Part shown: one piece after another, positions 8,377-17,042 of the stretch
Layout of the letters: each line of letters opens with the position of its first letter
How positions within the stretch are numbered: position 1 is the stretch's first letter
Source: Micromonospora sp. NBC_01796
GTDB taxonomy: Bacteria > Actinomycetota > Actinomycetes > Mycobacteriales > Micromonosporaceae
Length of the DNA: 64,000 bases
Reading direction: 5' to 3'
Assembly (NCBI RefSeq): GCF_035917455.1
Contig: NZ_CP109078.1
Coordinates: 7,238,001 to 7,302,000 of the forward strand
Position numbers and translations under genes: made by a program
Notes under the pieces: generated by a model
What the model saw: the letters and a program-made list of their open reading frames with translations, nothing else
Told to the model about the DNA's origin: nothing
Database searches by the model: none

Positions 8377-10202
8377 CCTACCGCGCACCACGGGCGGCGA
8401 TCGACCCGGATCCGGCCAAGTCCTGGCTACGTCGGGCGTTCCCGCTGGTGGCGGCGCACAAGCGGCTGCTGCTGACCTCGCTGGTGCTGTCGTTCGTCGG
8501 CCTGGTCGTGCAGGTGCAGATCCCCAACGTGATGCGGCTCGGCATCGACCACGCGATCATCGCGCGCGGCGGTGACCTGGGCCGGTACGTCTGGTGGGTG
8601 GTCGGGTTGGCGCTGGGTCAGACGGTGGTCACCTACCTGGCCCGGCGCTACCTGCTGCGCACCGCGTACGAGATCGAGTACGACCTGCGCAACATCATGT
8701 TCGCCCACCTGATCCGGATGCCGTTCGGCTTCTACGACCGGGTGCAGACCGGTGAGCTGATGTCGAGGTCGAGCTCGGACATCCGGGCGGTGCAGATGTA
8801 CCTCGCCTTCGGGCCGTCGATCCTGGTGCAGTGCACGATCGCCGGGATCGCGTTCGTGCTGATGCTCACGATCAACGTGCCGCTGGCCCTGGTCGCGATG
8901 GTGACCATGCCGATCATCGGGCTGCTCGGGGTTGCCATGCGCAAGGCGATCTTCCCGGTCTCCTGGCTGATCCAGGCGCGGCTGGCCGGGCTCGCGACGG
9001 TGGTCGACGAGAACATCAACGGGGTCCGGATCGTGAAGGCGTTCGCGGCCGAGGGGCGGCAGCTCGACACCCTGGCCACGGCGGCGGACCGGGTGCGGTG
9101 GGCGTACCTGACCGATGCCCGGATCCGTTCCCGCTGGTCGCCGGTGATCGAGAACCTGCCCCGGCTGGGGCTGGCGCTGGTCCTGCTGGCCGGTGGTTGG
9201 CTGGTGTTCGACGGGCGGACCACGGTCGGCACGATCGTCGCCTTCAACACCTACGTCCTGATGCTCCAGCCGCCGTTCCGGATGCTCGGGATGATGATCA
9301 TGATGGGTCAGCGGGCAGCCGCCTCCGCCCAACGGATCTACGAGATTCTGGACACCCGCTCCGACGTGGTGTCGCCCCCGCACCCGGTACGCGCCGACCT
9401 CCGCGGCGACCTGCACCTGGATAACGTGCGGTTCACGTACGCGAACGGGACGCTCGCCCTCGACGGCCTGGACCTGCGGGTCCGCGCCGGTGAGACGGTG
9501 GCGGTGGTGGGGCGCACCGGGTCGGGCAAGTCGACCCTCGGCCGGCTCCTGGCCCGCTACTACGACGCCGACAGCGGCGCCGTCCGCATCGACGGGCACG
9601 ACGTCCGCGACCTCGACCTCGACCTGCTGCGCGAGCAGGTCGGCATCGTGCCGGACGAGCCGTTCCTGTTCTCGGTGTCGATCCGGGACAACATCGCCTA
9701 CGGCCGCCCGGACGCCAGCCTCGAGGAGGTTGTCGCGGCGGCGGTCGCGGCCGGGGCGGACGGTTTCGTCCGGGCCCTGCCGGAGGGCTACGACACGGTG
9801 GTCGGGGAGCGCGGCTACACCCTGTCCGGTGGCCAGCGTCAGCGCCTCGCCATCGCCCGCGCACTGCTGGTCAACCCGCCGGTGCTGGTCCTCGACGACG
9901 CGACCAGCGCCATCGACGTGACCGTCGAGCACCGCATCCACGCCGCCCTGCGCGACCTCATGCGGGGCCGGACCACCGTGATCGTCGCGCACCGGCTCTC
10001 CACCATCGGGCTCGCCGACCGGGTGGTCCTGATGGAGGCCGGCCGGGTGGTGGCCGAGGGCAGCCACGCCCACCTGCTCGCCACCGAACCCCGCTATCGG
10101 GCGGTGCTCGCCGAACGGAACCCGACCGCACCCGTGGACGGGCCCGGCACCGGTACAGCGCCGCGCCAGGGGCTGGGACCGGCGATCGAGGTGTCGCGAT
10201 GA
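8373..10202 (+). CDS. Heterodimeric ABC exporter subunit 1 (TMD-NBD)
   Basis: This 609-residue half-transporter has six predicted membrane helices (residues 25-320) and a C-terminal ABC domain. Walker A is GRTGSGKST near residue 379, signature LSGGQRQR near 484 and the switch histidine is in IVAHRLST. After Walker B the usual catalytic glutamate is aspartate (VLVLDDATSAID near 507), a mark of a degenerate ATP site. The GTG start overlaps the stop of the NtaA-like monooxygenase, and its stop overlaps the next exporter gene (ATGA). It should dimerise with that protein. The substrate is unknown; a product or by-product of the desulfurisation enzymes is one possibility. Confidence 0.88.
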   Translation: MTYRAPRAAIDPDPAKSWLRRAFPLVAAHKRLLLTSLVLSFVGLVVQVQIPNVMRLGIDHAIIARGGDLGRYVWWVVGLALGQTVVTYLARRYLLRTAYEIEYDLRNIMFAHLIRMPFGFYDRVQTGELMSRSSSDIRAVQMYLAFGPSILVQCTIAGIAFVLMLTINVPLALVAMVTMPIIGLLGVAMRKAIFPVSWLIQARLAGLATVVDENINGVRIVKAFAAEGRQLDTLATAADRVRWAYLTDARIRSRWSPVIENLPRLGLALVLLAGGWLVFDGRTTVGTIVAFNTYVLMLQPPFRMLGMMIMMGQRAAASAQRIYEILDTRSDVVSPPHPVRADLRGDLHLDNVRFTYANGTLALDGLDLRVRAGETVAVVGRTGSGKSTLGRLLARYYDADSGAVRIDGHDVRDLDLDLLREQVGIVPDEPFLFSVSIRDNIAYGRPDASLEEVVAAAVAAGADGFVRALPEGYDTVVGERGYTLSGGQRQRLAIARALLVNPPVLVLDDATSAIDVTVEHRIHAALRDLMRGRTTVIVAHRLSTIGLADRVVLMEAGRVVAEGSHAHLLATEPRYRAVLAERNPTAPVDGPGTGTAPRQGLGPAIEVSR

Positions 10203-12166
10203 GCATGTTCGGTGGCGGCTTCGGCGGACCCGGTGGCGGCTCGGCCGGCGGCCCGATGGGTGGCCTCGGCGGGATCGGCGCCGGCCGGGGCAGCGGCAAG
10301 TCGGCCAACCACGGCAACGGGCTGCCCTTCGCCGGGATCCCGGACGAGCTGCTCGCCGGTGTCGCCCGGCTGGAGGCGAGCGAGCCCGAGCCCGAACCGC
10401 AGTCCAACACCTTCACCGCCCGGCCGCCGGACGAGCCACCGCTGACCCTGTCCACCATCGTCGCCCGCTACCGGGGCACCCTGCTCGTCGCCTGCCTGCT
10501 GGTGGTCCTGGAGACGCTGCTGTTGCAGGCCGGCCCGTACCTGGTGCAGGTCGGCATCGACCACGGCATCGTGGCCCGGGACCCGTCGGTGCTGCTGCTG
10601 GCCACCGGCGCGTTCGCGGCCACCGTCCTGCTCGGCGGGCTCGCCGCGGCTGCCCGGACCCGGCAGACCGGCCGGCTGGCCGCGTACGCCATGCGCGACC
10701 TGCGGGTACGCGTCTTCGCCCAGCTCCAGCGGCTGTCCATGGACTACTTCACCCGGGAGAAGGCCGGGGTCACGATGACCCGGATGACCTCGGACATCGA
10801 GTCGCTGCAACAGCTCCTCCAGGACGGCCTGGCCCAGTTCGCCGGGCACGCGCTCACCATGCTGGTGATCGTCGCGGTGCTGGTCGGCTACGACCCGGAA
10901 CTCGCCCTGATCATGCTGGTGCTGGTCCTGCCGCCACTGGCCGCCGCCTCGATCTGGTTCCGGGTCGCCTCCGACCGCGGTTACCGGCGGCAGCGTGACG
11001 CGGTCGCGGCAATGTTCTCCGACCTCGCCGAGGGCCTGCACGGCGTACGGGTGGTGACCGCGCACAACCGGCAGGAGCGCAACGTCCTGGCCCACCGGGA
11101 GGTGGTCGGCCGTTACCGCGACGCCAACGACTTCACCGGGCACATCAGCGCCGTCTACGGTCCGGGCAGTTCGGCGATCGGCCTGCTCGGCCTGGCCGCG
11201 CTGCTGTTCATCGGTGGCCGGATGGTGCTGCGCGGGGAGCTGAGCATCGGTGAGCTGACGGCGTTCGTGCTCTACCTCAACGCCTTCTTCCAGCCGGTGC
11301 AGCAGCTCGTCCAGCTCTACACCAGCTACCAGCAGGGCCGGGCGGCGGTGAGCAAGCTGCGGGAGCTGCTGCAGACCCCGCCGAGCGTGGTCGAGGCGCC
11401 GGACGCGGCGGCGTTGCCCCCGGTCGGCGGTGAGATCGAGTTCGACGACGTGACGTTCGGCTACGATCCGACCCGGCCGGTGCTGCGCGGGATCAGCCTG
11501 CGGATCGCCGCGGGGGAGACCGTGGCGTGCGTGGGGCCGACCGGTGCCGGCAAGTCGACCCTGGCGAAGCTGGTCACCCGGCTGTACGACCCGGACGCCG
11601 GCCGGGTGCTGATCGACGGGCACGACCTGCGTGACGTCACCCTCGCCTCGCTGCGCCGGCAGATCGGCGTGGTGCCGCAGGAGCCGTTCCTGTTCGCCGG
11701 CTCGATCCGGGACAACGTGGCGTTCGCCCGGCCCGAGGCGACCGACGACGAGGTCTGGGCGGCGGTGGACGCGGTCGGCCTGCGGGACCTGGTCGAACGT
11801 TCGCCGCAGGGGCTGGCGACCCCGCTGCACGAACGTGGTCAGTCGGTTTCCTCCGGTGAGCGGCAACTGCTCGCGTTGGCCCGTGCGTTCCTGGCCCAGC
11901 CCCGGGTGGTCCTGCTCGACGAGGCGACCGCGAACCTGGATCTCCAGTCCGAGCTGCGGGTGGAGGCGGCGCTGGACGTACTGCTGGAGGGGCGTACGGC
12001 GATCCTGGTCGCGCACCGGCTCTCCACGGCCGCGCGGGCGGACCGGATCATCGTGATCGACGACCACGGCATCGCCGAGTCCGGCTCCCACCGGGAGCTG
12101 CTCACCCGCGACGGCCCGTACGCCCGGATGTTCGCCACCTGGGCGGCCGGCGCCGGCCACTCCTGA
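10199..12166 (+). CDS. Heterodimeric ABC exporter subunit 2 (TMD-NBD)
   Basis: This 655-residue half-transporter has an unusual Gly-rich, low-complexity cytoplasmic N-terminus of about 45 residues, then six membrane helices and an ABC domain. Walker A is GPTGAGKST near residue 446 and Walker B is canonical (VVLLDEATANLD). The signature is degenerate, VSSGERQ near 550 instead of LSGGQ. In a head-to-tail dimer this altered signature faces the Asp-containing Walker B of subunit 1. One composite site would then be degenerate and the other intact, as in known heterodimeric exporters. It is the last gene of the operon and converges on the ssuB-like gene with only 12 bases between. Confidence 0.88.
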   Translation: MSMFGGGFGGPGGGSAGGPMGGLGGIGAGRGSGKSANHGNGLPFAGIPDELLAGVARLEASEPEPEPQSNTFTARPPDEPPLTLSTIVARYRGTLLVACLLVVLETLLLQAGPYLVQVGIDHGIVARDPSVLLLATGAFAATVLLGGLAAAARTRQTGRLAAYAMRDLRVRVFAQLQRLSMDYFTREKAGVTMTRMTSDIESLQQLLQDGLAQFAGHALTMLVIVAVLVGYDPELALIMLVLVLPPLAAASIWFRVASDRGYRRQRDAVAAMFSDLAEGLHGVRVVTAHNRQERNVLAHREVVGRYRDANDFTGHISAVYGPGSSAIGLLGLAALLFIGGRMVLRGELSIGELTAFVLYLNAFFQPVQQLVQLYTSYQQGRAAVSKLRELLQTPPSVVEAPDAAALPPVGGEIEFDDVTFGYDPTRPVLRGISLRIAAGETVACVGPTGAGKSTLAKLVTRLYDPDAGRVLIDGHDLRDVTLASLRRQIGVVPQEPFLFAGSIRDNVAFARPEATDDEVWAAVDAVGLRDLVERSPQGLATPLHERGQSVSSGERQLLALARAFLAQPRVVLLDEATANLDLQSELRVEAALDVLLEGRTAILVAHRLSTAARADRIIVIDDHGIAESGSHRELLTRDGPYARMFATWAAGAGHS

Positions 12167-12178
12167 CCGGTGCCGGTC

Positions 12179-12925
12179 TCAGGCGACCGGCACCCCGAGC
12201 CGGTCGAGCAGGTGCCGGCGCAGCCCGCCGAAGCCGGGTGCGTCGTGCGTGCGCGGACGGGGCAGGGGTACGGCCGCGTCCTCGACGATCCGGCCGTGTT
12301 CCAGGACCAGCGTCCGGTCGGCGAGCAGCAGTGCCTCGTCGACGTCGTGGGTGACCAGCAGGGCGGCGAAGCCGTGTTCGGCCCGGAGCCGGCCGAGCAG
12401 GCCCTGCATCCGCAGTCGGGTGAGTGCGTCGAGGGCACCGAACGGCTCGTCGAGCAGCAGCACCTCGGGTTCCCGGACCAGGGCGCGGGCGACCGCGACC
12501 CGCTGCGCCTGGCCCCCGGACAGCTGAGCCGGCCAGGCCCGGTCCCGGTCGGCGAGGCCGACCTCGGTCAGTGCCGCCCGGACCCGGTCGCGTACGTCGG
12601 GACCGGTGAGGCCGAGCGCGACGTTGTCGCCGACGCGTTTCCAGGGCAGCAGCCGGTGTTCCTGGAACACGACCGCCGGCCGGCCCCGGACCTCGATGGT
12701 GCCGCCGGCCTCGGGGTCGAGTCCGGCGAGTGCTCGCAGCAGGGTGCTCTTGCCGGAGCCGGAGCCGCCGAGCAGCGCCACCACCTCGCCCGGCCGGATC
12801 CGCAGGTCCACGCCGTCGAGCACCACCGTGCCGTCGAAGTCCCGCCGGACCCCGGTCGCGGTGACCACCGGTGCCCGGTCATCGGTGCCGTTCAGCTCGC
12901 CTGGACGTGTACGCCGGTCCGCCAT
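12179..12925 (-). CDS. ssuB: Sulfonate/nitrate-type ABC importer ATPase
   Basis: This 248-residue ATPase of the SsuB/TauB/NrtD group has Walker A GGSGSGKST near residue 54, the Q-loop segment VFQEHRLLPWKRV, signature LSGGQAQR and Walker B VLLLDEPFGALD followed by TRLRMQ. The ATG at 12925 is chosen because a GGAGAGGAGGG stretch precedes it, although the frame is open far upstream. It overlaps the permease gene by 34 bases. The surrounding ssuA, ssuC, ssuD and ssuE homologues support alkanesulfonate uptake. Confidence 0.85.
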   Translation of the reverse strand: MADRRTRPGELNGTDDRAPVVTATGVRRDFDGTVVLDGVDLRIRPGEVVALLGGSGSGKSTLLRALAGLDPEAGGTIEVRGRPAVVFQEHRLLPWKRVGDNVALGLTGPDVRDRVRAALTEVGLADRDRAWPAQLSGGQAQRVAVARALVREPEVLLLDEPFGALDALTRLRMQGLLGRLRAEHGFAALLVTHDVDEALLLADRTLVLEHGRIVEDAAVPLPRPRTHDAPGFGGLRRHLLDRLGVPVA

Positions 12926-13758
12926 GTCAACGCCCTCCTCTCCAGGATTCGCAGCGCGACGTCCGACAGCAGGCCGAGCAGGGCGTAGATGAGCAGGCCG
13001 AGCACCACCACGTCGGTCTGGCTGAACTCCCGCGCCTCCATCATGAGGAAGCCGATACCGGTCTGGGCGTTGACCTGTTCGCCGACGACCAGGCTCAGCC
13101 AGGCGGCGCCGATGGCCAGCCGGAGGCCGAGGAACAGGGCGGGCAGCGCGCCGGGCAGGATCACGTGCCGGATCCGCTGCAACGCGTTCAACCCGCAGGT
13201 CCGGGCCGCCTCGACCAGGCGTACGTCGATGTCGCGGATGCCGGCGTACATGTTGAAGTAGATCGGGAAGAACGCACCGAGGCAGACCAGGGTGATCTTC
13301 AGCGACTCGCCGATGCCGACCCAGATGATGAGCAGCGGGACCAGGCCGAGGTGGGGGAGCATCCGGGCCATCTGCACCGGCGGGTCGACCAGGTCGTCCC
13401 CGATCCGGAGCAGTCCGGCCAGGGCACCCAGCACCACCCCGAGGGTGCCGCCGATGGCCAGCCCGATCGCCGCTCGGGTGAGCGAGTCGGTCAGGTGGGT
13501 CCAGAGGATCCCGTCGACGGCCAGCCGCCACCCGGCACGGAGCACCTCGCTGGGGGCGGAGAGCTTCTCCGGTGCCAGCAGGCCCGTGCGGGACGCCAGT
13601 TCCCAGGCCAGTACGAGCACCAACGGACTGATAACCCGTCGCCACCGGGCGCCGGTGCGGCGGCGGCGCCTCGGCCCGGACGGTACCGACGCGGCTGGTA
13701 CGCCCGCCGCGCTGGGACCGTCCGGGCCTTGGGTCGGCACCAGCGTTGGTCGGGTCAC
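12892..13758 (-). CDS. ssuC: Sulfonate/nitrate-type ABC importer permease
   Basis: This 288-residue permease of the SsuC/TauC/NrtB type has a variable basic N-terminus (RRRRTGARWRR near 32-42), about six membrane helices from residue 45 onward, and the EAA-like loop around VEAARTCGLNALQRIRHVILPGALP (residues 180-204). The GTG at 13758 overlaps the stop of the binding-protein gene (GTGA). Its 3' end overlaps the ATPase gene by 34 bases. The three genes therefore form one translationally coupled unit on the minus strand. Confidence 0.87.
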   Translation of the reverse strand: MTRPTLVPTQGPDGPSAAGVPAASVPSGPRRRRRTGARWRRVISPLVLVLAWELASRTGLLAPEKLSAPSEVLRAGWRLAVDGILWTHLTDSLTRAAIGLAIGGTLGVVLGALAGLLRIGDDLVDPPVQMARMLPHLGLVPLLIIWVGIGESLKITLVCLGAFFPIYFNMYAGIRDIDVRLVEAARTCGLNALQRIRHVILPGALPALFLGLRLAIGAAWLSLVVGEQVNAQTGIGFLMMEAREFSQTDVVVLGLLIYALLGLLSDVALRILERRALTWRTGVHVQAS

Positions 13759-14735
13759 CCGAGTACCTCGGCGAACCGGGTGTCGACCCGGTCCCGCATG
13801 TCGATCGAGGTCGGGATGAGTTCGAGCTTGGTGAAGCCGTCCGCGATGGCCTGGAGTTCGTCACCGATCGCCGGGGTGACCGGGGCCAGGGGGCGGGCGC
13901 TGCGGGCGAGTGCGCGGGTGGTGACGTCCTCGGGGATCTTCAGCTCGGGGGCCAGGATCTTTGCCCGGTCGGCGGGGTTGGCGATGCCCCAGTCGGTGAC
14001 CTCGCGGTAGGTCTCGAGGAAGGCCCGGATCTGCTCGGGCTTGTTCTTCAACGCGTCGGGGGAGACCAGCAGGTACTCCCGGTTGCCGGCCAGGCCGGTC
14101 GCGTTGGCCAGGATTTTCACCCCCGGCTGTTCGGCGAGGGCGAAGTACGGGTCCCAGATGATCCATGCGTCGACCTGCCCGGCGTCGAAGGCGGGCCGGC
14201 CCTCGGCGGGCTTGAGGTACTTGACCTGGATGTCGTCGAGCGTCATCTGGTTGGCTTCGAGTAGTCGTACCAGCAGCCAGTGCACGTTCGAGCCCTTGTT
14301 CAGGGCGACCGTCCGGCCCTTGAGGTCGGCGAAGCTGTTGATCCCGCTGCCCTCCTTGACCAGTACCGCCTCGCCCTCGGGGATCTCGGCCGAGGTGCCG
14401 ATGATCTTGAAGGGGATCTTCCCCGCGGCGGCGAAGATCGGCGGGGCCTCGCCCACCTGGCCGATGTCGATCGCGTCGGCCTTGAACGCCTCGGTCAGTG
14501 CCGGGCCGCTTTCGAACAGCGACCAGGTGGTGCCGGCCGCCGCGTTGCGCGCCTTGACCAGGCTCAGGCCCCCGAATCGCTGGTAACCCACGCGAAGTGG
14601 CGCCTCGGCGCCCGAGGCGTCGTCGCCGTCCCCGCAGCCGGCGACCAGGCCGACCGTGGCCAGCAGGCCCGCGCTGAGCGCGATCGCCAGGATTCTTCGC
14701 CAGCCTCGGCTGCCGGTACGCGTGCCGATCGACAT
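13755..14735 (-). CDS. ssuA: Sulfonate-binding lipoprotein of ABC importer
   Basis: This 326-residue periplasmic-binding protein is of the SsuA/TauA/NMT1 type. The start at 14735 is chosen over an upstream ATG at 14810 because it is followed directly by a signal peptide: basic residues, the hydrophobic segment ILAIALSAGLLATVGLV and a lipobox VAGC near residue 30. The mature part contains LRVGYQRFGGLSLVKARN, then a domain ending PEDVTTRALARSARPLAP, consistent with aliphatic sulfonate binding. It is the first gene of the minus-strand ssuABC unit and is divergent from ssuE. Confidence 0.87.
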   Translation of the reverse strand: MSIGTRTGSRGWRRILAIALSAGLLATVGLVAGCGDGDDASGAEAPLRVGYQRFGGLSLVKARNAAAGTTWSLFESGPALTEAFKADAIDIGQVGEAPPIFAAAGKIPFKIIGTSAEIPEGEAVLVKEGSGINSFADLKGRTVALNKGSNVHWLLVRLLEANQMTLDDIQVKYLKPAEGRPAFDAGQVDAWIIWDPYFALAEQPGVKILANATGLAGNREYLLVSPDALKNKPEQIRAFLETYREVTDWGIANPADRAKILAPELKIPEDVTTRALARSARPLAPVTPAIGDELQAIADGFTKLELIPTSIDMRDRVDTRFAEVLG

Positions 14736-14843
14736 GAGTGACTCCCGAGCATCGAGGACGGTGAACGCTCCACAGTGGGTGGAGTCGCGGCGGTGGCTGC
14801 CGGCGACCATGCTTTGGGCGGTCGCCCAACGCCGTCAATGTCC

Positions 14844-14859
14844 TGTGACGCAGGTCACT
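14844..14859. promoter_or_regulatory. CRP/GlxR-like site
   Basis: The sequence TGTGACGCAGGTCACT matches the CRP-family pattern TGTGA-N6-TCACA with one mismatch. It lies about 110 bases upstream of ssuA in the divergent ssuA/ssuE region. Whether a CRP-family protein binds here is inference. Confidence 0.4.
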
Positions 14860-14985
14860 CTTTGCCTCTGCCTGCTCCTGCTTCCGCTCGCGTGGCCCAC
14901 CGGTGGCCCCGGCTGAAGGCATCGTGAGCTGCGGATATGGGCGCCCGTTGGGAGTGGTGGCGGAGGTCGCTCGGGGTGGCTTGTC

Positions 14986-15100
14986 CTATTCGACCGATAG
15001 AAAAAATCGGTATTCACGACGGGGGTGCCGACCGGGTGTCGCGTCTCACCCGACCCAACTTGATCAACTTGGCGGAAAGGTCTACTCAACCGATAGGAAT
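14986..15100. promoter_or_regulatory. Divergent ssuA/ssuE promoter region with repeated operator-like motif
   Basis: Two copies of CTA(T/C)TC(G/A)ACCGATAG(A/G)A lie at 14986-15002 and 15082-15098, 96 bases apart in the same orientation. The first copy overlaps an inverted repeat ACCGAT-N7-ATCGGT (14993-15011). A possible -10 element TATAGAT at 15101-15107 directly follows the second copy on the ssuE side. The block is clearly richer in A/T than its surroundings. A sulfur-responsive regulator is the natural candidate, but none is encoded nearby. The rest of the 14736-15191 gap shows nothing that looks coding. Confidence 0.55.
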
Positions 15101-15191
15101 TATAGATAAGCTGCGGAAGATCCACCCTCCGGCGCCGCCACCCGGCGTCCCGCTACCGGCACGGTGTGCTGTCACGACCCGAGGAGAGCGC

Positions 15192-15743
15192 ATGCCCACC
15201 ATCCTCGCCATCTCCGGTTCGCCGTCGGCCACCTCGCGTACCGAGCGGCTGGTCGAACTGCTCGCCGGGCGCCTCGCCGGCGGCGGGCACCAGGTCCGCG
15301 CCCTGTCGATCCGGGACGTGCCGCCGGACGCGCTGCTCGGCGCCGACCCGGCCCACCCGGCGATCGTCGCGGTGGCGGACGCACTCGCCGCCGCCGACGG
15401 CCTGCTGGTCGCCACCCCGGTCTACAAGGCGTCCTACAGCGGCGCCCTGAAGGCACTGCTCGACCTGCTGCCGCAGTACGCCCTCGCCGGCAAGGTGGTG
15501 CTGCCGCTGGCCACCGGCGGGACCCTCGCCCACGTACTGGCGATCGACTACGCGATGCGACCGGTGCTCAACGCCATGGGCGCGGCGCACATCGTGCCCG
15601 GTTACTTCCTGCTGGACCAGCTGATCCTGACCGGGGCCGACGGCGCGACGGTGGTCGAGGCGACGGCCGCCCCGGCGCTGCACGCGGTGGTGGACACCTT
15701 CGCCGCCGCCCTGGCGCCCCGCGCGCTGCCGATCGCGGCCTGA
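15192..15743 (+). CDS. ssuE: NADPH-dependent FMN reductase, SsuE/MsuE type
   Basis: This 183-residue flavodoxin-like reductase has the FMN phosphate-binding motif SGSPSATSRT near residues 8-17 and the segment ATPVYKASYSGALKALLDLLP (residues 74-94) typical of SsuE. It supplies FMNH2 to the alkanesulfonate monooxygenase encoded next. The ATG at 15192 follows GAGGAGAG. The gap to ssuD is 50 bases and has its own ribosome binding site. It may also serve the DszC- and NtaA-like enzymes of the operon at 415-12166, which lacks a reductase gene. Confidence 0.9.
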   Translation: MPTILAISGSPSATSRTERLVELLAGRLAGGGHQVRALSIRDVPPDALLGADPAHPAIVAVADALAAADGLLVATPVYKASYSGALKALLDLLPQYALAGKVVLPLATGGTLAHVLAIDYAMRPVLNAMGAAHIVPGYFLLDQLILTGADGATVVEATAAPALHAVVDTFAAALAPRALPIAA

Positions 15744-15793
15744 GCCCGGACCTTCCGTACCGAGACGCCCCACCCGGATCGAAAGAGAGCACC

Positions 15794-16963
15794 ATGGCCC
15801 TGACCTTCCACTGGTTCCTACCCACCTACGGCGACAGCCGCGACATCGTCGGCGGCGGGCACGGGCTGGCCGCGGGTACGGCCGGCGGCGCCCGGCCGGC
15901 GACGGTCGCCTACCTCGGGCAGATCGCCCGCACCGCGGAACAACTCGGCTTCGAGGGCGCCCTCACCCCGACCGGTGCCTGGTGCGAGGACGCCTGGCTG
16001 GCCACCGCGATGCTGTCGGAGGTCACCGAGCGGCTCAAGTTCCTGGTCGCGTTCCGCCCCGGCATGCTCTCGCCCACGCTCGCCGCCCAGATGGCCTCCA
16101 CCTTCCAGCGCCTGTCCAACGGGCGGCTGCTGCTCAACGTGGTCACCGGCGGCGAGAGCCACGAGCAGCGGGCGTACGGCGACTTCCTCGACAAGGACGC
16201 CCGCTACGCCCGTACGGACGAGTTCCTGCACGTGGTGCGGGCGCTGTGGCGCGGTGAGACGGTGACCCACGACGGCCCGCACGTACGCGTCGAGCAGGCG
16301 AAGCTCGGCCGTCTGCCGGACCCGGTCCCACCGATCTACTTCGGTGGGTCGTCGAAGGCGGCCGGCCCGGTCGCGGTGGCACACTCCGATGTCTACCTCA
16401 CCTGGGGCGAGCCGCCGGCACAGGTGGCCGAGAAGCTGGCCTGGATCCGTGGCCTCGCCGCCGAGGCCGGGCGGGAACTCCGCTTCGGTATCCGGTTGCA
16501 CGTGATCGCCCGGGACACCTCCGAGCAGGCCTGGGCGCAGGCCCAGCGGCTGCTCGACGGCATTCCGGAGGCGGACATCAAGGCGGTCCAGGCCGGGTTG
16601 GCGCGCAGCGAGTCCGAGGGGCAGCGCCGGATGATCGCCCTGCACGGCGGCTCGCGGGACGGGCTGGAGATCGCCCCCAACCTCTGGGCCGGTGTGGGTC
16701 TGGTCCGGGGCGGCGCCGGTACGGCGCTGGTCGGCAGCCACACCGAGATCGCCGACCGGATCGCGGAGTACCACGCCCTCGGCATCACCGAGTTCATCCT
16801 CTCCGGGCATCCGCACGTGGAGGAGGCGTACTGGTTCGGTGAGGGTGTGCTGCCGATCCTGCGTCAGCGCGGCCTGTGGCGGCACCCGGTGGGGGAGCCG
16901 GAGCCGGTCGCCGCGGCGGTGCCGTTCGCCGCCCCCGAGCCGGCTACCAGCTCGCCGAGATGA
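15794..16963 (+). CDS. ssuD: FMNH2-dependent alkanesulfonate monooxygenase
   Basis: This 389-residue luciferase-like enzyme releases sulfite from alkanesulfonates, giving the aldehyde. SsuD features include the start LTFHWFLPTYGDSR, the region RPGMLSPTLAAQMASTFQRLS, NVVTGG, and the late segment RGGAGTALVGSHTEIADRI. Length and motif order agree with SsuD over most of the chain. A short Ala/Pro/Glu-rich C-terminal tail is extra. The ATG follows GAAAGAGAG. The gene forms a two-gene unit with ssuE and is followed by a strong hairpin before a convergent acetyltransferase gene. Confidence 0.9.
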   Translation: MALTFHWFLPTYGDSRDIVGGGHGLAAGTAGGARPATVAYLGQIARTAEQLGFEGALTPTGAWCEDAWLATAMLSEVTERLKFLVAFRPGMLSPTLAAQMASTFQRLSNGRLLLNVVTGGESHEQRAYGDFLDKDARYARTDEFLHVVRALWRGETVTHDGPHVRVEQAKLGRLPDPVPPIYFGGSSKAAGPVAVAHSDVYLTWGEPPAQVAEKLAWIRGLAAEAGRELRFGIRLHVIARDTSEQAWAQAQRLLDGIPEADIKAVQAGLARSESEGQRRMIALHGGSRDGLEIAPNLWAGVGLVRGGAGTALVGSHTEIADRIAEYHALGITEFILSGHPHVEEAYWFGEGVLPILRQRGLWRHPVGEPEPVAAAVPFAAPEPATSSPR

Positions 16964-16971
16964 CCGTCGTG

Positions 16972-17007
16972 CACGGTGGTGACCCGTCGGCGCGGGTCAC
17001 CACCGTG
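16972..17007. terminator. Strong hairpin between convergent genes
   Basis: A perfect 15-bp inverted repeat (CACGGTGGTGACCCG and its complement) with a 6-base loop lies between the stops of ssuD and the GNAT gene. There is no clear U-tract. Its position between convergent ends suggests a bidirectional terminator. Confidence 0.65.
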
Positions 17008-17042
17008 GCACCACCCTGCCGACGCCGAGCGGGGGAGCGGGG

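Noticed and set aside
10094-12160. Long minus-strand open frame across the exporter subunit 2 gene
   Set aside because: It is a shadow of a gene with full ABC transporter motifs; its translation is low-complexity and has no ribosome binding site.
8373-12166. Idea that the exporter pair is CydDC for cytochrome bd assembly
   Set aside because: It lies 45 kb from cydAB, is coupled to a monooxygenase gene, and shows drug/lipid-exporter-type features; no specific CydDC motif was seen.
14903-15109. Plus-strand ORF in the ssuA/ssuE gap, encoding two YSTDR repeats
   Set aside because: The repeated residues come from the repeated operator motif. There is no proper start signal and the frame ends just before the probable promoter.
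15164-15260. GTG-initiated frame starting Met-Cys-Cys just before ssuE, considered as a Cys leader
   Set aside because: It continues as a long shadow frame through ssuE, has no conserved leader motif, and the stop is not near the Cys codons.
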